A stretch of 64,000 bases of DNA from Cypionkella aquatica (GCF_030161095.1 NZ_BSPP01000004.1:248001-312000), one strand, 5' to 3'; shown: positions 1 to 8,949, numbered from the stretch's first letter. Translations and numbers: made by a program. Notes: generated by a model not told the origin, from the sequence alone.

Positions 1-418
1 GAAAATCCACCTGCGCCTCGGCGGCCTCAACGGCGGCATTGATCGCATCGACCCCAGCCTGCGCCGAACGCACGTCGGTCTCGGCAGCCGCAACCGCCGC
101 CTTGGCTGCCAGCATCGCGGGATCTTTCGTCTCATCCCGCGGGGGCAGCCGGTCGGTGCGCAATGAGAAAGCGCCCAAAGTCACGCCCTCGGCCTGCAAC
201 CGGATCAGCTCTGCCGGGGTCTGCGCGGGCAGATCTGGGATCAGCACATCATGCGCCCCCACTGCGGCGTCAAAATCGACCACCCGCGTCACTTGCGCGC
301 CGTAAGGATAGACCGTCACCGCCGTGATATGGCTGGCCGCCACGATCTGATCGGCAAAGGCCGGGCCCATCACGGCAGCACTCGATAACAGCGTGGCAAA
401 CAGGGTAAAATGACGCAT
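1..418 (-). CDS. MuiA-like (DUF4140/DUF4139) secreted protein, N-terminal part
   Basis: The reading frame opens at an ATG at 418 and runs off the left edge, so only about 139 N-terminal residues are seen. AAGGAGG stands 5-6 bases before the ATG and supports this start. Residues 1-22 form a signal peptide (MRHFTLFATLL..., cleavage likely after AFA), so the protein is exported. The next part (ITAVTVYPYGAQVTR) has the look of the DUF4140 N-terminal domain of the mucoidy-inhibitor MuiA family, followed by an Ala/Glu-rich coiled-coil-like stretch as in that family. The C-terminal DUF4139 domain would lie outside the window. The biochemical role of the family is not established. It is divergent from the aminotransferase at 537. 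Confidence 0.7.
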   Translation of the reverse strand, partial: MRHFTLFATLLSSAAVMGPAFADQIVAASHITAVTVYPYGAQVTRVVDFDAAVGAHDVLIPDLPAQTPAELIRLQAEGVTLGAFSLRTDRLPPRDETKDPAMLAAKAAVAAAETDVRSAQAGVDAINAAVEAAEAQVDF

Positions 419-536
419 GGAATCCTCCTTGGGTTTACCAGAGTCTACGGCCCCCATACGTCAACAGGCAAGCCCGTTGCCCCCTTGCCCGACCATCCCT
501 GCGCTGCCATGCTGCCGCAAAATCAAAGGGCCAACC

Positions 537-1871
537 ATGACCAAAGCCGAGACTCTGACTATCACAGCCATCTTGCCGAAGGTCACTCATGGCCGTGGCA
601 GCTATCTTTGGGATACGACGGGCAAGCAGTATATCGACGGCTCGGGCGGCCCTGCGGTCTATTGCCTTGGCCACGCACACCCCGAGGTGAACGCCGCCAT
701 CACCGCCCAGCTTGGCCAGATCGCGCACGGCTACCGCTATAACTTTTCCACCGACGCGCTAGAGGAATTGACCGAGATCATCCGCGCCCATACCGGCGGC
801 AGCTTGCGTGAAATGGTCTATGTAACGGGCGGATCAGAGGCAGTCGAAAGCTGCCTGAAGATCGCCCTGCAATATCAAACCGCCATCGGCCAGAAATCCC
901 GCCGCCGCTTCATCAGCCGCGAGCGGTCATGGCATGGCAACACTTTGGGGGCGCTGGGGGTTTCCGGCTTTGCCGAGCGCACGACAGCCTATGAGGGTGC
1001 GTTCATCCCCTCGATCAAACTCTCGCCCGCCAATGCCTATCGCCCTATCGAAGGGGCGACGCCCGAAACCGCAGGCCAGGCCTGCGCGGCAGAGTTAGAG
1101 ACCGCCATCCTGCACCACGGTGCCGATACCATCGCCGCATTTATTTTTGAACCCGTTGTGGGCGCGGCTGGTGGCTGCGTCCCTGCCCCCGACGGCTATG
1201 CCAAGCGCATCCGCGAGATTTGCGACCGTCACGGCGTGTTGATGATCGCGGATGAGGTGATGTGTGGTGCGGGTCGTACCGGGCCGTGGCGCGCGCTGGC
1301 CCGCGACGGTGTGGAGCCTGACATCATGTCGGTCGCCAAGGGTCTTGCTGGCGGCTACATGCCCTTGGGTGCCGCGATCTGCACCACCAGAATCTGGGAT
1401 GCCATCCGTACCAAAGATGGCGCTTTCGGCACTGGCCACACTTTCACCGGCCACACTGCCGCCTGCGCTGCGGGGGTCGCGGTGCAAAACATCATCGCCC
1501 GCGAAGGTTTGCTGGCCCGCGTTACCGCCAACGAGTCCCGGCTGAAATCATGGTTGGCAGAGGCTCTCCATGGCGTCGAAGCGGTCGGCGATATTCGCGG
1601 GCGCGGCCATTTCATCTGCACAGAACTGGTCGCGGATCGTGACAGCAAGCAGCCCTTTCCCGCCGCACGGCAATTGGCGCTGAAAATCCGCGCCGCCGCG
1701 ATGCAGAATGGCTTGATCTGTTATCCGGTCAGCGGCAATGTCGACGGCACCAACGGCGATATCGTCATTCTGGCACCGCCCTATAATTGCACCGATGCCG
1801 AGTTGACCGAAATCACCGACAAAACCGCAGTTTCGATCCGCCAAGTGCTGCAATCTGAAGGTCTGGCATAG
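537..1871 (+). CDS. Class III PLP-dependent aminotransferase
   Basis: A 444-residue fold-type I aminotransferase of class III (omega-amino acid:pyruvate/GABA/ornithine type). It would move an amino group from an amine or omega-amino acid to a 2-oxo acid in the cytoplasm. The pyridine-nitrogen aspartate is D239 (IADEVMCGAGRTG) and the PLP lysine is K268 (SVAKGLAGGYMPLGA). The glycine-rich cofactor loop TGGSEAVES lies near residue 98. Upstream in-frame codons exist back to 417 but would run into the divergent MuiA promoter region and lack family similarity, so the ATG at 537 (MTKAETL) is chosen; its ribosome site is weak. The substrate cannot be read from the sequence. The neighbours do not form an obvious pathway with it. 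Confidence 0.85.
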   Translation: MTKAETLTITAILPKVTHGRGSYLWDTTGKQYIDGSGGPAVYCLGHAHPEVNAAITAQLGQIAHGYRYNFSTDALEELTEIIRAHTGGSLREMVYVTGGSEAVESCLKIALQYQTAIGQKSRRRFISRERSWHGNTLGALGVSGFAERTTAYEGAFIPSIKLSPANAYRPIEGATPETAGQACAAELETAILHHGADTIAAFIFEPVVGAAGGCVPAPDGYAKRIREICDRHGVLMIADEVMCGAGRTGPWRALARDGVEPDIMSVAKGLAGGYMPLGAAICTTRIWDAIRTKDGAFGTGHTFTGHTAACAAGVAVQNIIAREGLLARVTANESRLKSWLAEALHGVEAVGDIRGRGHFICTELVADRDSKQPFPAARQLALKIRAAAMQNGLICYPVSGNVDGTNGDIVILAPPYNCTDAELTEITDKTAVSIRQVLQSEGLA

Positions 1872-1975
1872 TTTTGCCATCACACGCAGGCTTGATGCGG
1901 CAAAATAAACGAATCGGCTAGCGTGCCTGCACGCGCAGGGATGCCACTCAGACGTCACCAAAGGGAGAAGCAAAA

Positions 1976-2425
1976 ATGCCCCATATCTTCGCTTACATGC
2001 TGTTCGGCCTGCTTGGTCTGGTGTCGATGGCACTTGATCCGGCGATGGCCGCTGGCACAGAAGAGGCCACCGAAGTTGACGCCGATTATACCAAAGCCAA
2101 GGCCAAGATTGCTGCCGAAGATTACGCAGGTGCTTTGCCGCTGCTGGATCAATTGACCGCGTCACAACCAGAAAACGCCGATGCGTGGAACTTGCGCGGC
2201 TATGCCAACCGCAAGCTGGGCAATATGGATGTGGCAGCGGCATCCTACACCACCGCGCTGACCCTCAACCCCGGCCATCTTGGCGCGCTGGAATATCAGG
2301 GCGAGATGTTCGTTGAACTGGGTCAAACCGATGCGGCCAAAGCCAATCTGAAAAAGCTGCAAGATCTGTGTGGCGATTGCGAACAGGCCGAGGATCTGGC
2401 CGAAGCCATCGGCGTCAGCGGTTAA
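1976..2425 (+). CDS. Small secreted TPR protein
   Basis: A 149-residue protein with an N-terminal signal peptide (hydrophobic MLFGLLGLVSMAL, cleavage near AMAA at about residue 25), so probably periplasmic. The mature part holds about three tetratricopeptide repeats: YTKAKAKIAAEDYAGALPLL, AWNLRGYANRKLGNMDVAAASY and ALEYQGEMFVELGQTDAAKA. Two cysteines near the end (LCGDCEQ, CxxC) could form a disulfide. AAGGGAGAAG precedes the ATG. TPR proteins are scaffolds; no enzyme motif is visible. The next gene (97 bases away, same strand) encodes an ATP-grasp protein, and the two may be co-transcribed. Confidence 0.75.
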   Translation: MPHIFAYMLFGLLGLVSMALDPAMAAGTEEATEVDADYTKAKAKIAAEDYAGALPLLDQLTASQPENADAWNLRGYANRKLGNMDVAAASYTTALTLNPGHLGALEYQGEMFVELGQTDAAKANLKKLQDLCGDCEQAEDLAEAIGVSG

Positions 2426-2522
2426 AGCGGGGCGGCGCAAAATCCACTGCCGGAAACGGTTTCTTTAGAAACAAGCTTTACGCCTGAACGCACGCCAGAA
2501 CGGCGCGTGTGAAGGAGAGTTT

Positions 2523-3755
2523 ATGCAGCTTGCGACCTCAGCTCGGCACCAGAATTTGGTGATCGGCCCTACCCCCGAACCACCCAGCATCGGCTATGGT
2601 GCCATCGTGCGGATGGCCTATGCCGGTGCCAGTCAATCCGCCTTGACCCGCGCACTGGTGGCCCGCGTGCAAGGCCCTGTCGCCGATCCGGGGGCTTTGC
2701 TGGATCTGGCGACGTTGCTGATGCTGCAAGGCGGCGATCTTGCGGTGGAAGGCGCGCAGATGCAGCGCCACGCGATTGCGCTGCAGAAAAGCTATCAGAT
2801 CACCCATGGCTCCGGTCTTGGGTTGCGGATTCTGGCTTTTGTGACGGCGGGCGACTTCATGGCAAACACGCCACTGGATTTTCTGCTGCACGGATCAGAT
2901 GCGGTGCTGATCCTGCATTTCGTCGACACGGATACCCAGCTTGCCGACCTGCCAGTGCATGATGTGGCCTTCATGGCTATCGGCGAATCCCCAGAAAACG
3001 CCGCGGTTCTGCGCCATTTGCACGCCCAACTGCAGCATTGGCCCACCGCCATCGCCAACCGGGATGCTGCCACCATCGCCAATCTGTCGCGCGACCGCGT
3101 GACGCGCACCTTGGCTGATGCGCCCGGCCTTTACACCCCGCCCACTCTGCGGCAATCCCGCTCTGATCTGATCCATCTGCTGATGACAACCCCGATCGCA
3201 GCACCGCTGATCCTGCGCCCGGTCGGCACCCATGCCGGGGCTGGCATGGCGCGGATCAACGGTGCTGGCGATCTTGCCGAATGGCTGCGCGCCCATGATG
3301 CGCCCGAAGTCTATACAGCGCCATTCATTGATTATCGTGGCAGCAACGGCCTCTATACCAAGCAGCGCATCGTTCTGATCAAGGGGAAACCCTTTGCCGG
3401 ACATATGGCCAGCTCTGCGCATTGGATGGTGCATTACCTGAACGCAGATATGGCCAATCAGCCCGCCCGTCGCGCAGATGAGGCTGCTTGGATGGCGCAA
3501 TTCGATCAGGACTTCGCCCAACGCCACGCGCAAGCCTTCACCGCGCTTTACCACCGCATCGGCCTTGATTACTTTGGACTTGATTGTGCCGAACTTCCCG
3601 ACGGCCGCTTGCTGGTCTTCGAGCTGGACGTGGCGATGATCGTGCATGACATGGATTGCCCGCAGATCTTTCCCTATAAACAGCCCGCCATGCGCAAACT
3701 GTTCGCGGGTTTTCTGGCAGCACTGAAAGCCATGGCTAAAAACTCGGCGGACTGA
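2523..3755 (+). CDS. ATP-grasp-like protein of unknown substrate
   Basis: A 410-residue cytoplasmic protein. The N-terminal third (to about 170) is unrecognised, with a predicted helical part (LTRALVARVQG..., LLDLATLLMLQGG) followed by an alternating segment (SDAVLILHFVD). The C-terminal half resembles a RimK-like ATP-grasp fold: a lid/lysine-type strand LILRPVGTHAGAGM, a substrate part with YRGSNGLYTKQRIVLIKGKPFAGHMA, and a metal-binding end segment GLDYFGLDCAELPDGRLLVFELDVAM. Members of this superfamily form amide or peptide-like bonds with ATP. AAGGAGAG lies before the ATG. No peptide substrate gene or partner enzyme is next to it, apart from the small TPR protein upstream. Function is unassigned. 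Confidence 0.6.
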   Translation: MQLATSARHQNLVIGPTPEPPSIGYGAIVRMAYAGASQSALTRALVARVQGPVADPGALLDLATLLMLQGGDLAVEGAQMQRHAIALQKSYQITHGSGLGLRILAFVTAGDFMANTPLDFLLHGSDAVLILHFVDTDTQLADLPVHDVAFMAIGESPENAAVLRHLHAQLQHWPTAIANRDAATIANLSRDRVTRTLADAPGLYTPPTLRQSRSDLIHLLMTTPIAAPLILRPVGTHAGAGMARINGAGDLAEWLRAHDAPEVYTAPFIDYRGSNGLYTKQRIVLIKGKPFAGHMASSAHWMVHYLNADMANQPARRADEAAWMAQFDQDFAQRHAQAFTALYHRIGLDYFGLDCAELPDGRLLVFELDVAMIVHDMDCPQIFPYKQPAMRKLFAGFLAALKAMAKNSAD

Positions 3756-4308
3756 TCGCCCACAGCACCACCGCCTCTTCCGGGCCGGGATTGCGATAGC
3801 GATGCGGCTCGGACGAGGCATAGCTGCAGGTATCGCCCGCGTTCAGCAGAAAGTGCCGATCACCGATCCAGATTTCCAACTGGCCCTGCAGCACAAAGCC
3901 CACCTCATCGCCCTCATGCGTGTAGGATTTCTCGCTTTCCGTCCCGGCGGGCATCCGGCTGTAGATCATCTCAACCTGCAAACTCAGCTTGGGCGTGAGC
4001 AATTCATCAACGATACCGCCCGCATAGCGCAGGCTCAGCCGGTTATCGCGCCGGATGACATAGCCACGCTCGGCGTCTGGAACCGGCGATTCGCCTGCGA
4101 AAAACCATTGCACCGTGACGCCCAAGCCTTTGGCAATGCTAACCAAAGCCGGGATGGACGGCGAGGCAAGGTTACGCTCCAGCTGGCTGATATATCCAAT
4201 AGACAACCCCGCCGCCCCGGCCAGATCAGCTAAAGTCAGCCCACGGCGCTTGCGCAAACCGCGCATCCGCTCACCCAAAAAACCTGCGGGATCAGTCACA
4301 TCATCCAT
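3736..4308 (-). CDS. XRE family transcriptional regulator with cupin domain
   Basis: A 190-residue repressor or activator with two domains. Residues about 9-65 form a lambda-repressor-type helix-turn-helix (MRGLRKRRGLTLADLAGAAGLSIGYISQLER). Residues about 115-185 form a cupin (THEGDEVGFVLQGQLEIWIGDRHFLLNAGDTC, then SSEPHRYRNPG), the effector-binding part in this family. Homologues often control amine, betaine or amino acid catabolism. It starts 114 bases from the divergent flavoenzyme gene at 4423, which is its most likely target. Its last codons overlap the end of the convergent ATP-grasp gene by 20 bases. The start at 4308 is the only nearby in-frame ATG before the helix-turn-helix; the ribosome site is weak. 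Confidence 0.85.
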   Translation of the reverse strand: MDDVTDPAGFLGERMRGLRKRRGLTLADLAGAAGLSIGYISQLERNLASPSIPALVSIAKGLGVTVQWFFAGESPVPDAERGYVIRRDNRLSLRYAGGIVDELLTPKLSLQVEMIYSRMPAGTESEKSYTHEGDEVGFVLQGQLEIWIGDRHFLLNAGDTCSYASSEPHRYRNPGPEEAVVLWAISPPSF

Positions 4309-4422
4309 GCCGCAAACATGCCGCAGCTGCACAATAATCGCAAGTTTATTTGCCAATAGTAAAAATATCTTCCATTTTTTTACTGACCTGTTAGCTAAGA
4401 CGCAGCAACCAACAGGCCCGCC
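4309..4422. promoter_or_regulatory. Divergent promoter region, XRE-cupin regulator / flavoenzyme
   Basis: The 114 bases between the two divergent starts are clearly more AT-rich than the genes around them, mainly in 4330-4400, which fits promoters and an operator for the XRE-cupin regulator. No certain -35/-10 pair or palindrome was fixed by eye. Confidence 0.4.
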
Positions 4423-6375
4423 ATGACCAGCTTTCCGCATCTGTTCGCACCGATCACCCTGCGCCGTACCCAGATCAGGAACCGCATCCTGTCCACCGGG
4501 CACGACACCACCATGCCCACCGATGGCACCGTTAATCCCGCGCTGATCGCGTATCATCAGGCGCGGGCGAAGGGCGGGGTGGGCTTGATCATCACCCAGG
4601 TGGCGGGGGTGCATGAAACGGCGCGCTATACGTCGCACCTTTTGATGGCGACCACGGATGCTTGTATCCCCGGTTATACCGAACTGGCAAAAGCGGTTCA
4701 TGCGGAGGGGGCGGTGATCTTTAGCCAGTTGTTCCATCCGGGGCGCGAAATCATGGAAAGCGCTGATGGCTTGCTGGCTGTCGCCTACGCCCCTTCTGCC
4801 GTGCCGAACGAACGCTTTCATGTGATGCCGCGCGTGCTATCCCTTGCGATGATTGAGGAAATCATCGCGGGCTATGCCTCTGCTGCCAAGCGCCTGCACA
4901 TCGCGGGCTTTGATGGGGTCGAGGTTGTCGCCTCGCATGGCTATCTGCCCGCACAGTTTCTGAATCCCCGGGTCAATCTGCGCAACGATGATTTCGGCGG
5001 CTCTGACACCGCGCGCCTGCACTTCCTGACCCGCGTTTTGGCCGCGATCCGGGCGGCAACCGATCAGGATTTCGTCATCGGTCTGCGCATTTCCGCAGGC
5101 GAGCGTGACGAAGACGGCTTGACCCAGCCCGAGGCGCTTGCTGCCTGTATCGCCCTCGAATCCAGCCTCGATTTCGTCAATATCACCACGGGCACTTCGG
5201 CCAGCATCGGTGGTGCTGTGCATATTGCAGCCCCCATGGCCTTTGCTGCGGGCTATTTCGCCGCAGATGCCGGGGCCTATCGCAAAGCCCTGAAAATTCC
5301 GGTGTTTGTCGCGGGCCGGATCAATCAGCCGCAAGAAGCCGAGGCGATTATCGCGGCGGGTCATGCGGATATGTGCGGCATGACGCGGGCGTTGATATGT
5401 GACCCCAAGATGCCCGCCAAGGCCGAAGCAGGTGCTGTCGATGACATCCGCGCCTGCATCGCTTGCAATCAGGCTTGTATTGGCCATTTCCATCGCGGCC
5501 TGCCGATTTCCTGTATCCAGCATCCGGAATCCGGGCGCGAATTGGCCTTTGGCACGCTGAGCCCCACGGACAGGCGCAAGAAGGTCATGGTGGTGGGCGG
5601 CGGTCCGGCGGGGATGAAAGCCGCGATTACGGCCGCCAAGCGCGGCCATGATGTGACGGTGTATGAGGCTGCAAGCCAGCTTGGCGGGCAGGCCTTGCTG
5701 GCGCAATTGCTGCCGAAGCGCGCGGAGTTTGGCGGCATTATCACCAATCTTGCGCGTGAAATGGAACGTGCGCAGGTGAAGGTGCGGCGGGGCGTGACGG
5801 TGACTGCCGCGCTGGTGCAGGCCGAAGCGCCCGATACCGTGATCATTGCCACCGGGGCGCGGCCGCATGTGCCCGACCTGCCGACCGATGGCCAGATTCA
5901 GATCGTGACGGCATGGCAGGTGCTGCGGCGCGAGGTCAAACTGGGCGCGCGGGTTGTGGTTGCGGATTGGCGCTGCGACTGGATCGCGCCGGGGATCGCC
6001 GAGATGGCCGCCCGCGATGGCGCGCGTGTCACCTTGGCGGTGAACGGTTTGCACCCCGGCGAAAGCCTGCCGCTGTATGTGCGCGATACGATGGCGGCTG
6101 ATTTGCACCGCTTGCAGATCGAGGTGCGCCCCTATGCCCGGCTGTTCGGCACCGCCGAGGATACGGTCTATTTGCAGCACACCCCGAGCGGTGAGGCGAT
6201 GGAGATTTCGGGCGTGGATACTTTGGTGCTCAGCCTTGGGCATGTGCCCGTCGATGGCTTGGCAGCCGAGTTGGGCGCATTGGGAATTGCCTTCACCCAG
6301 ATTGGCGATTGCCTTGCGCCGCGCACCGCAGAAGAAGCGGTTTATGACGGGCTGAAAGCGGGCGTTGCGGCCTGA
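4423..6375 (+). CDS. FMN/FAD/4Fe-4S oxidoreductase (TMADH / dienoyl-CoA reductase / N-demethylase family)
   Basis: A 650-residue two-part flavoenzyme. Residues 1 to about 335 are an Old Yellow Enzyme TIM barrel that binds FMN. Four cysteines C345, C348, C352 and C364 (spacing C-x2-C-x3-C-x11-C) match the single [4Fe-4S] cluster of this family. From about 388 a Rossmann motif (VMVVGGGPAGMKAA) begins the FAD/NAD(P)-binding half. The family includes trimethylamine dehydrogenase, 2,4-dienoyl-CoA reductase and N-methylproline/stachydrine demethylases. The adjacent divergent XRE-cupin regulator makes an N-methylated amine or amino acid substrate more likely than a fatty acyl-CoA, but this is inference. 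A hairpin with a T-rich tail follows the stop. Confidence 0.85.
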   Translation: MTSFPHLFAPITLRRTQIRNRILSTGHDTTMPTDGTVNPALIAYHQARAKGGVGLIITQVAGVHETARYTSHLLMATTDACIPGYTELAKAVHAEGAVIFSQLFHPGREIMESADGLLAVAYAPSAVPNERFHVMPRVLSLAMIEEIIAGYASAAKRLHIAGFDGVEVVASHGYLPAQFLNPRVNLRNDDFGGSDTARLHFLTRVLAAIRAATDQDFVIGLRISAGERDEDGLTQPEALAACIALESSLDFVNITTGTSASIGGAVHIAAPMAFAAGYFAADAGAYRKALKIPVFVAGRINQPQEAEAIIAAGHADMCGMTRALICDPKMPAKAEAGAVDDIRACIACNQACIGHFHRGLPISCIQHPESGRELAFGTLSPTDRRKKVMVVGGGPAGMKAAITAAKRGHDVTVYEAASQLGGQALLAQLLPKRAEFGGIITNLAREMERAQVKVRRGVTVTAALVQAEAPDTVIIATGARPHVPDLPTDGQIQIVTAWQVLRREVKLGARVVVADWRCDWIAPGIAEMAARDGARVTLAVNGLHPGESLPLYVRDTMAADLHRLQIEVRPYARLFGTAEDTVYLQHTPSGEAMEISGVDTLVLSLGHVPVDGLAAELGALGIAFTQIGDCLAPRTAEEAVYDGLKAGVAA

Positions 6376-6412
6376 GGAAGGCCAGCTACGGATGCGATTT
6401 ATCACAGAAAAA

Positions 6413-6443
6413 TCTGTCCCAGCGGGGACAGACTTGTGTTTTT
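6413..6443 (+). terminator. Rho-independent terminator after the flavoenzyme gene
   Basis: Perfect 8-bp inverted repeat TCTGTCCC / GGGACAGA (6413-6420 and 6425-6432) with a 4-base loop, followed by CTTGTGTTTTTAT. It lies 38 bases after the stop codon. Confidence 0.65.
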
Positions 6444-6463
6444 ATGCCGATTTTTCGGAATTT

Positions 6464-6481
6464 TACACAAGATGTTGTGTA
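6464..6481. repeat. Short perfect inverted repeat
   Basis: TACACAA / TTGTGTA with a GATG loop, followed by TTTTAG. It could be a second, weaker terminator for the plus strand gene, or a protein site. It lies in a 254-base gap (6376-6629) between two converging genes in which no gene was found. Confidence 0.35.
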
Positions 6482-6577
6482 TTTTAGCCAGTTTCGCGCA
6501 TCGGCGGTTGATCGGGTGGCTTGGTTCACATCTGCCGCATGGTCTGCTCGGCTGTAGGGCGCGCAGCAATCGGGGCA

Positions 6578-6611
6578 TAAAAAAAGCCCCGCCAAATGGC
6601 AGGGCTTTTCC
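6578..6611 (-). terminator. Rho-independent terminator of asd
   Basis: On the minus strand an AAAAGCCCTGCC-ATTT-GGCGGGGCTTTTTTT hairpin ends in seven T residues, 19 bases past the asd stop codon. The A run on the opposite side means it could also act on plus strand transcripts. Confidence 0.85.
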
Positions 6612-6629
6612 AATTTAACGCGGGCCAGA

Positions 6630-7652
6630 TCAGCCCTTTTTCAGGTGACGACTGCCCAGCAGTTCTGCGATCTGCACGGCGTTCAGGGCGGCACCCTTGC
6701 GCAGGTTGTCAGACACACACCACAGGTTGATGCCGTTATCAATCGTGCTGTCTTGACGGATGCGGCTGATATAGGTGGCGTAATCGCCCACACATTCGAT
6801 CGGGGTGATGTAGCCACCGTTTTCGCGCTTGTCGATCACCATGATACCGGGGGATTCGCGCAGAATATCGCGGGCCTCGTGTTCATCAAGGAAGTCTTCA
6901 AACTCGATATTGATCGATTCCGAATGGCCGACGAACACCGGCACGCGCACGCAAGTCGCGGTGACTTTGATGTTCTTGTCGAGGATTTTCTTGGTTTCCG
7001 CGACCATCTTCCATTCTTCTTTGGTCGAGCCATCATCCAAGAACACGTCGATATGCGGGATCACATTGAAGGCGATCTGCTTGGTGAATTTCGACGGGGC
7101 GACTTCCTGACCGGGAACGTAAAGGCCCTTGGTCTGATCCCAAAGCTCGTCAATGCCTTCTTTGCCGGCACCCGACACCGATTGATAGGTGCTGACAACC
7201 ACACGCTTGATGCGGGCGCGGTCGTGCAAAGGCTTCAGCGCCACAACCATTTGTGCGGTCGAGCAGTTCGGGTTGGCGATGATCATTTTGTTGGTATAGC
7301 CCGCAATCGCATCGGCGTTCACCTCCGGCACGATCAGCGGCACGGCGGGGTCGTAGCGGTAGAGCGACGAATTGTCGATCACCACGCAGCCAGCCGCGGC
7401 GGCCTTGGGCGCGTAGATTTTGGTGGCATCCGAGCCCACGGCGAACAAAGCGATGTCCCAGCCTGTGAAGTCGAAGGTGTCGAGATCCTTGGTCTTTACG
7501 GTCTTGTCGCCAAAGCTGATTTCAGTGCCCAGCGATTTGCGCGAAGCCAGTGCGGCAATCTCGTCAATCGGGAACTCGCGCTCGGCGAGGATGTTCAGCA
7601 TTTCGCGGCCCACGTTACCCGTGGCACCCGCGACGACGACTTTATAGCCCAT
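6630..7652 (-). CDS. asd: Aspartate-semialdehyde dehydrogenase
   Basis: A 340-residue cytoplasmic enzyme that reduces aspartyl phosphate with NADPH to aspartate semialdehyde, the branch point to lysine, diaminopimelate, threonine and methionine. The N-terminus has the NADP Rossmann motif VAGATGNVGREML (residues 7-19). The catalytic cysteine is C130 in IIANPNCSTAQ, and QSVSGAGKEG is the substrate loop. Length is normal for the bacterial family. The gene stands alone: the upstream gap holds no partner, and a strong terminator follows. An unrelated MFS gene lies upstream on the same strand. Confidence 0.97.
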   Translation of the reverse strand: MGYKVVVAGATGNVGREMLNILAEREFPIDEIAALASRKSLGTEISFGDKTVKTKDLDTFDFTGWDIALFAVGSDATKIYAPKAAAAGCVVIDNSSLYRYDPAVPLIVPEVNADAIAGYTNKMIIANPNCSTAQMVVALKPLHDRARIKRVVVSTYQSVSGAGKEGIDELWDQTKGLYVPGQEVAPSKFTKQIAFNVIPHIDVFLDDGSTKEEWKMVAETKKILDKNIKVTATCVRVPVFVGHSESINIEFEDFLDEHEARDILRESPGIMVIDKRENGGYITPIECVGDYATYISRIRQDSTIDNGINLWCVSDNLRKGAALNAVQIAELLGSRHLKKG

Positions 7653-7742
7653 CGGGGTCTCCTAGAATTTTGTCTGTGACCATCAAAGACGTGGCCTGTT
7701 AGCGCATGGGGCGGCGCGGGGAAAGCGTAAAACGAAGGCGGG

Positions 7743-8933
7743 TCAGTCGGTGCGGTCTTTTGAGACAAGGTAAACCAGCAGGCCAAGTGTCAGCAGGGCG
7801 GCGTAGAAGGCGAACAGCGCAGCATAGGGGGTGCTGGGCGGGGCGCTGTTGATCGCGGTGGCGCTGGGGGTCAGGGCGTGGTGCAAGCGCCCGGTCAGCA
7901 TCTGCATGATGCCTGCAGCACCGATGCCGAACAGGTTGATCAGGGTGACGCCGCGCCCGACCAGATGCGGCGGCAGGAAGGCGCGGCCATGCGCCATCAC
8001 CATCGGGAAGGATGCGCCGAAAAAGCCAACGCCTGCGAGCAAAGCGATGGGCAGGGGGCCGGGGGTGGCGGGATGGGTGTAAAGTCCCAGCAGGCAGGCA
8101 ACCCCCAAGGCGTTGCCGCCAAAGATCAACCATTTGCGGGTGCCCAGCAGGCGATCCAGCGGGCCATAGGCGAAATTGCCCGCAACCATGGCCAGCCCCA
8201 TGATCAGCGTGACCATGCCAATCCGGGTGGCGTCGGCTTGGAACACATCCGCGAAATAGGGGCCCACCCACAGCCCGCGCAAGCCCGCCGAGGGCGCGTA
8301 ACAGGCGGCCATCATGATCAGAATTGGCCAAAGTGCTGGCATCCGCAGCAGATCAAAGATCGAGCCTTTGCTGGTGTGCTGGACCCGGGCGGGATCGCGG
8401 ACCAGCAGCCAAAGCGCGGCGGCGGTGATCAGGGTCAGCCCACACAGGCCCCACATCGCACCGCGCCAGCCAATCGCCTCGACCGCCAGCGACAACGGCA
8501 GCGAGGCCGCAAGATTGCCCAGCGAGCCAATACCGATCACCACCCCCGCCAACGTGCCAAACACCGCAGGCGAGAAGGTGCGCGCGAAGATGTAGTATGC
8601 GGCCATCAGCACTGGCGCGCAGCCCATGCCGATCAGCACCATCGCCAGATTGATCGCGCCCGGCCCGGTTGCTGTGGCAAAAATCGCAGCGCCAAGGCCG
8701 CCTACCGCCAGCAATCCGGCGGAGGTTATGCGGGGACCGATCCGGTCCAGCGCGATACCGACCGGAATTTGCATCAGCGCGAAGGCGAGAAACCACAGCC
8801 CCGAGGCCGAGGCGAGGTCTTCGGCTGTTGCGCCAATTTCTGCTTTCAGCACAGGTGACAGGACCGCAAGAAACGCGCGGTAGAATTGGCTGAGCACATA
8901 GGCCAGAACAAGGGCCGCGATACCGATGCGCAT
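7743..8933 (-). CDS. MFS transporter
   Basis: A 396-residue inner-membrane protein with about twelve hydrophobic segments in two halves, as in major facilitator superfamily carriers. The signature loop between segments 2 and 3 is seen as IPVGIALDRIGPR. The substrate cannot be told. Its ATG at 8933 follows the stop of a second MFS gene by only 16 bases, so the two form a tandem operon read from 10197 to 7743. The two proteins are not close copies. Tandem MFS genes may be independent carriers or the trace of an old duplication. Confidence 0.85.
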   Translation of the reverse strand: MRIGIAALVLAYVLSQFYRAFLAVLSPVLKAEIGATAEDLASASGLWFLAFALMQIPVGIALDRIGPRITSAGLLAVGGLGAAIFATATGPGAINLAMVLIGMGCAPVLMAAYYIFARTFSPAVFGTLAGVVIGIGSLGNLAASLPLSLAVEAIGWRGAMWGLCGLTLITAAALWLLVRDPARVQHTSKGSIFDLLRMPALWPILIMMAACYAPSAGLRGLWVGPYFADVFQADATRIGMVTLIMGLAMVAGNFAYGPLDRLLGTRKWLIFGGNALGVACLLGLYTHPATPGPLPIALLAGVGFFGASFPMVMAHGRAFLPPHLVGRGVTLINLFGIGAAGIMQMLTGRLHHALTPSATAINSAPPSTPYAALFAFYAALLTLGLLVYLVSKDRTD

Positions 8934-8949
8934 TGTGGCTCCTATCGGG

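Noticed and set aside
417-536. N-terminal extension of the aminotransferase by 40 residues
   Set aside because: The added stretch is Pro-rich, unlike the family, and would run into the divergent promoter region of the MuiA-like gene.
4837-6405. 522-codon minus-strand frame opposite the flavoenzyme gene
   Set aside because: Same reason: composition of an antisense frame and no recognisable domain.
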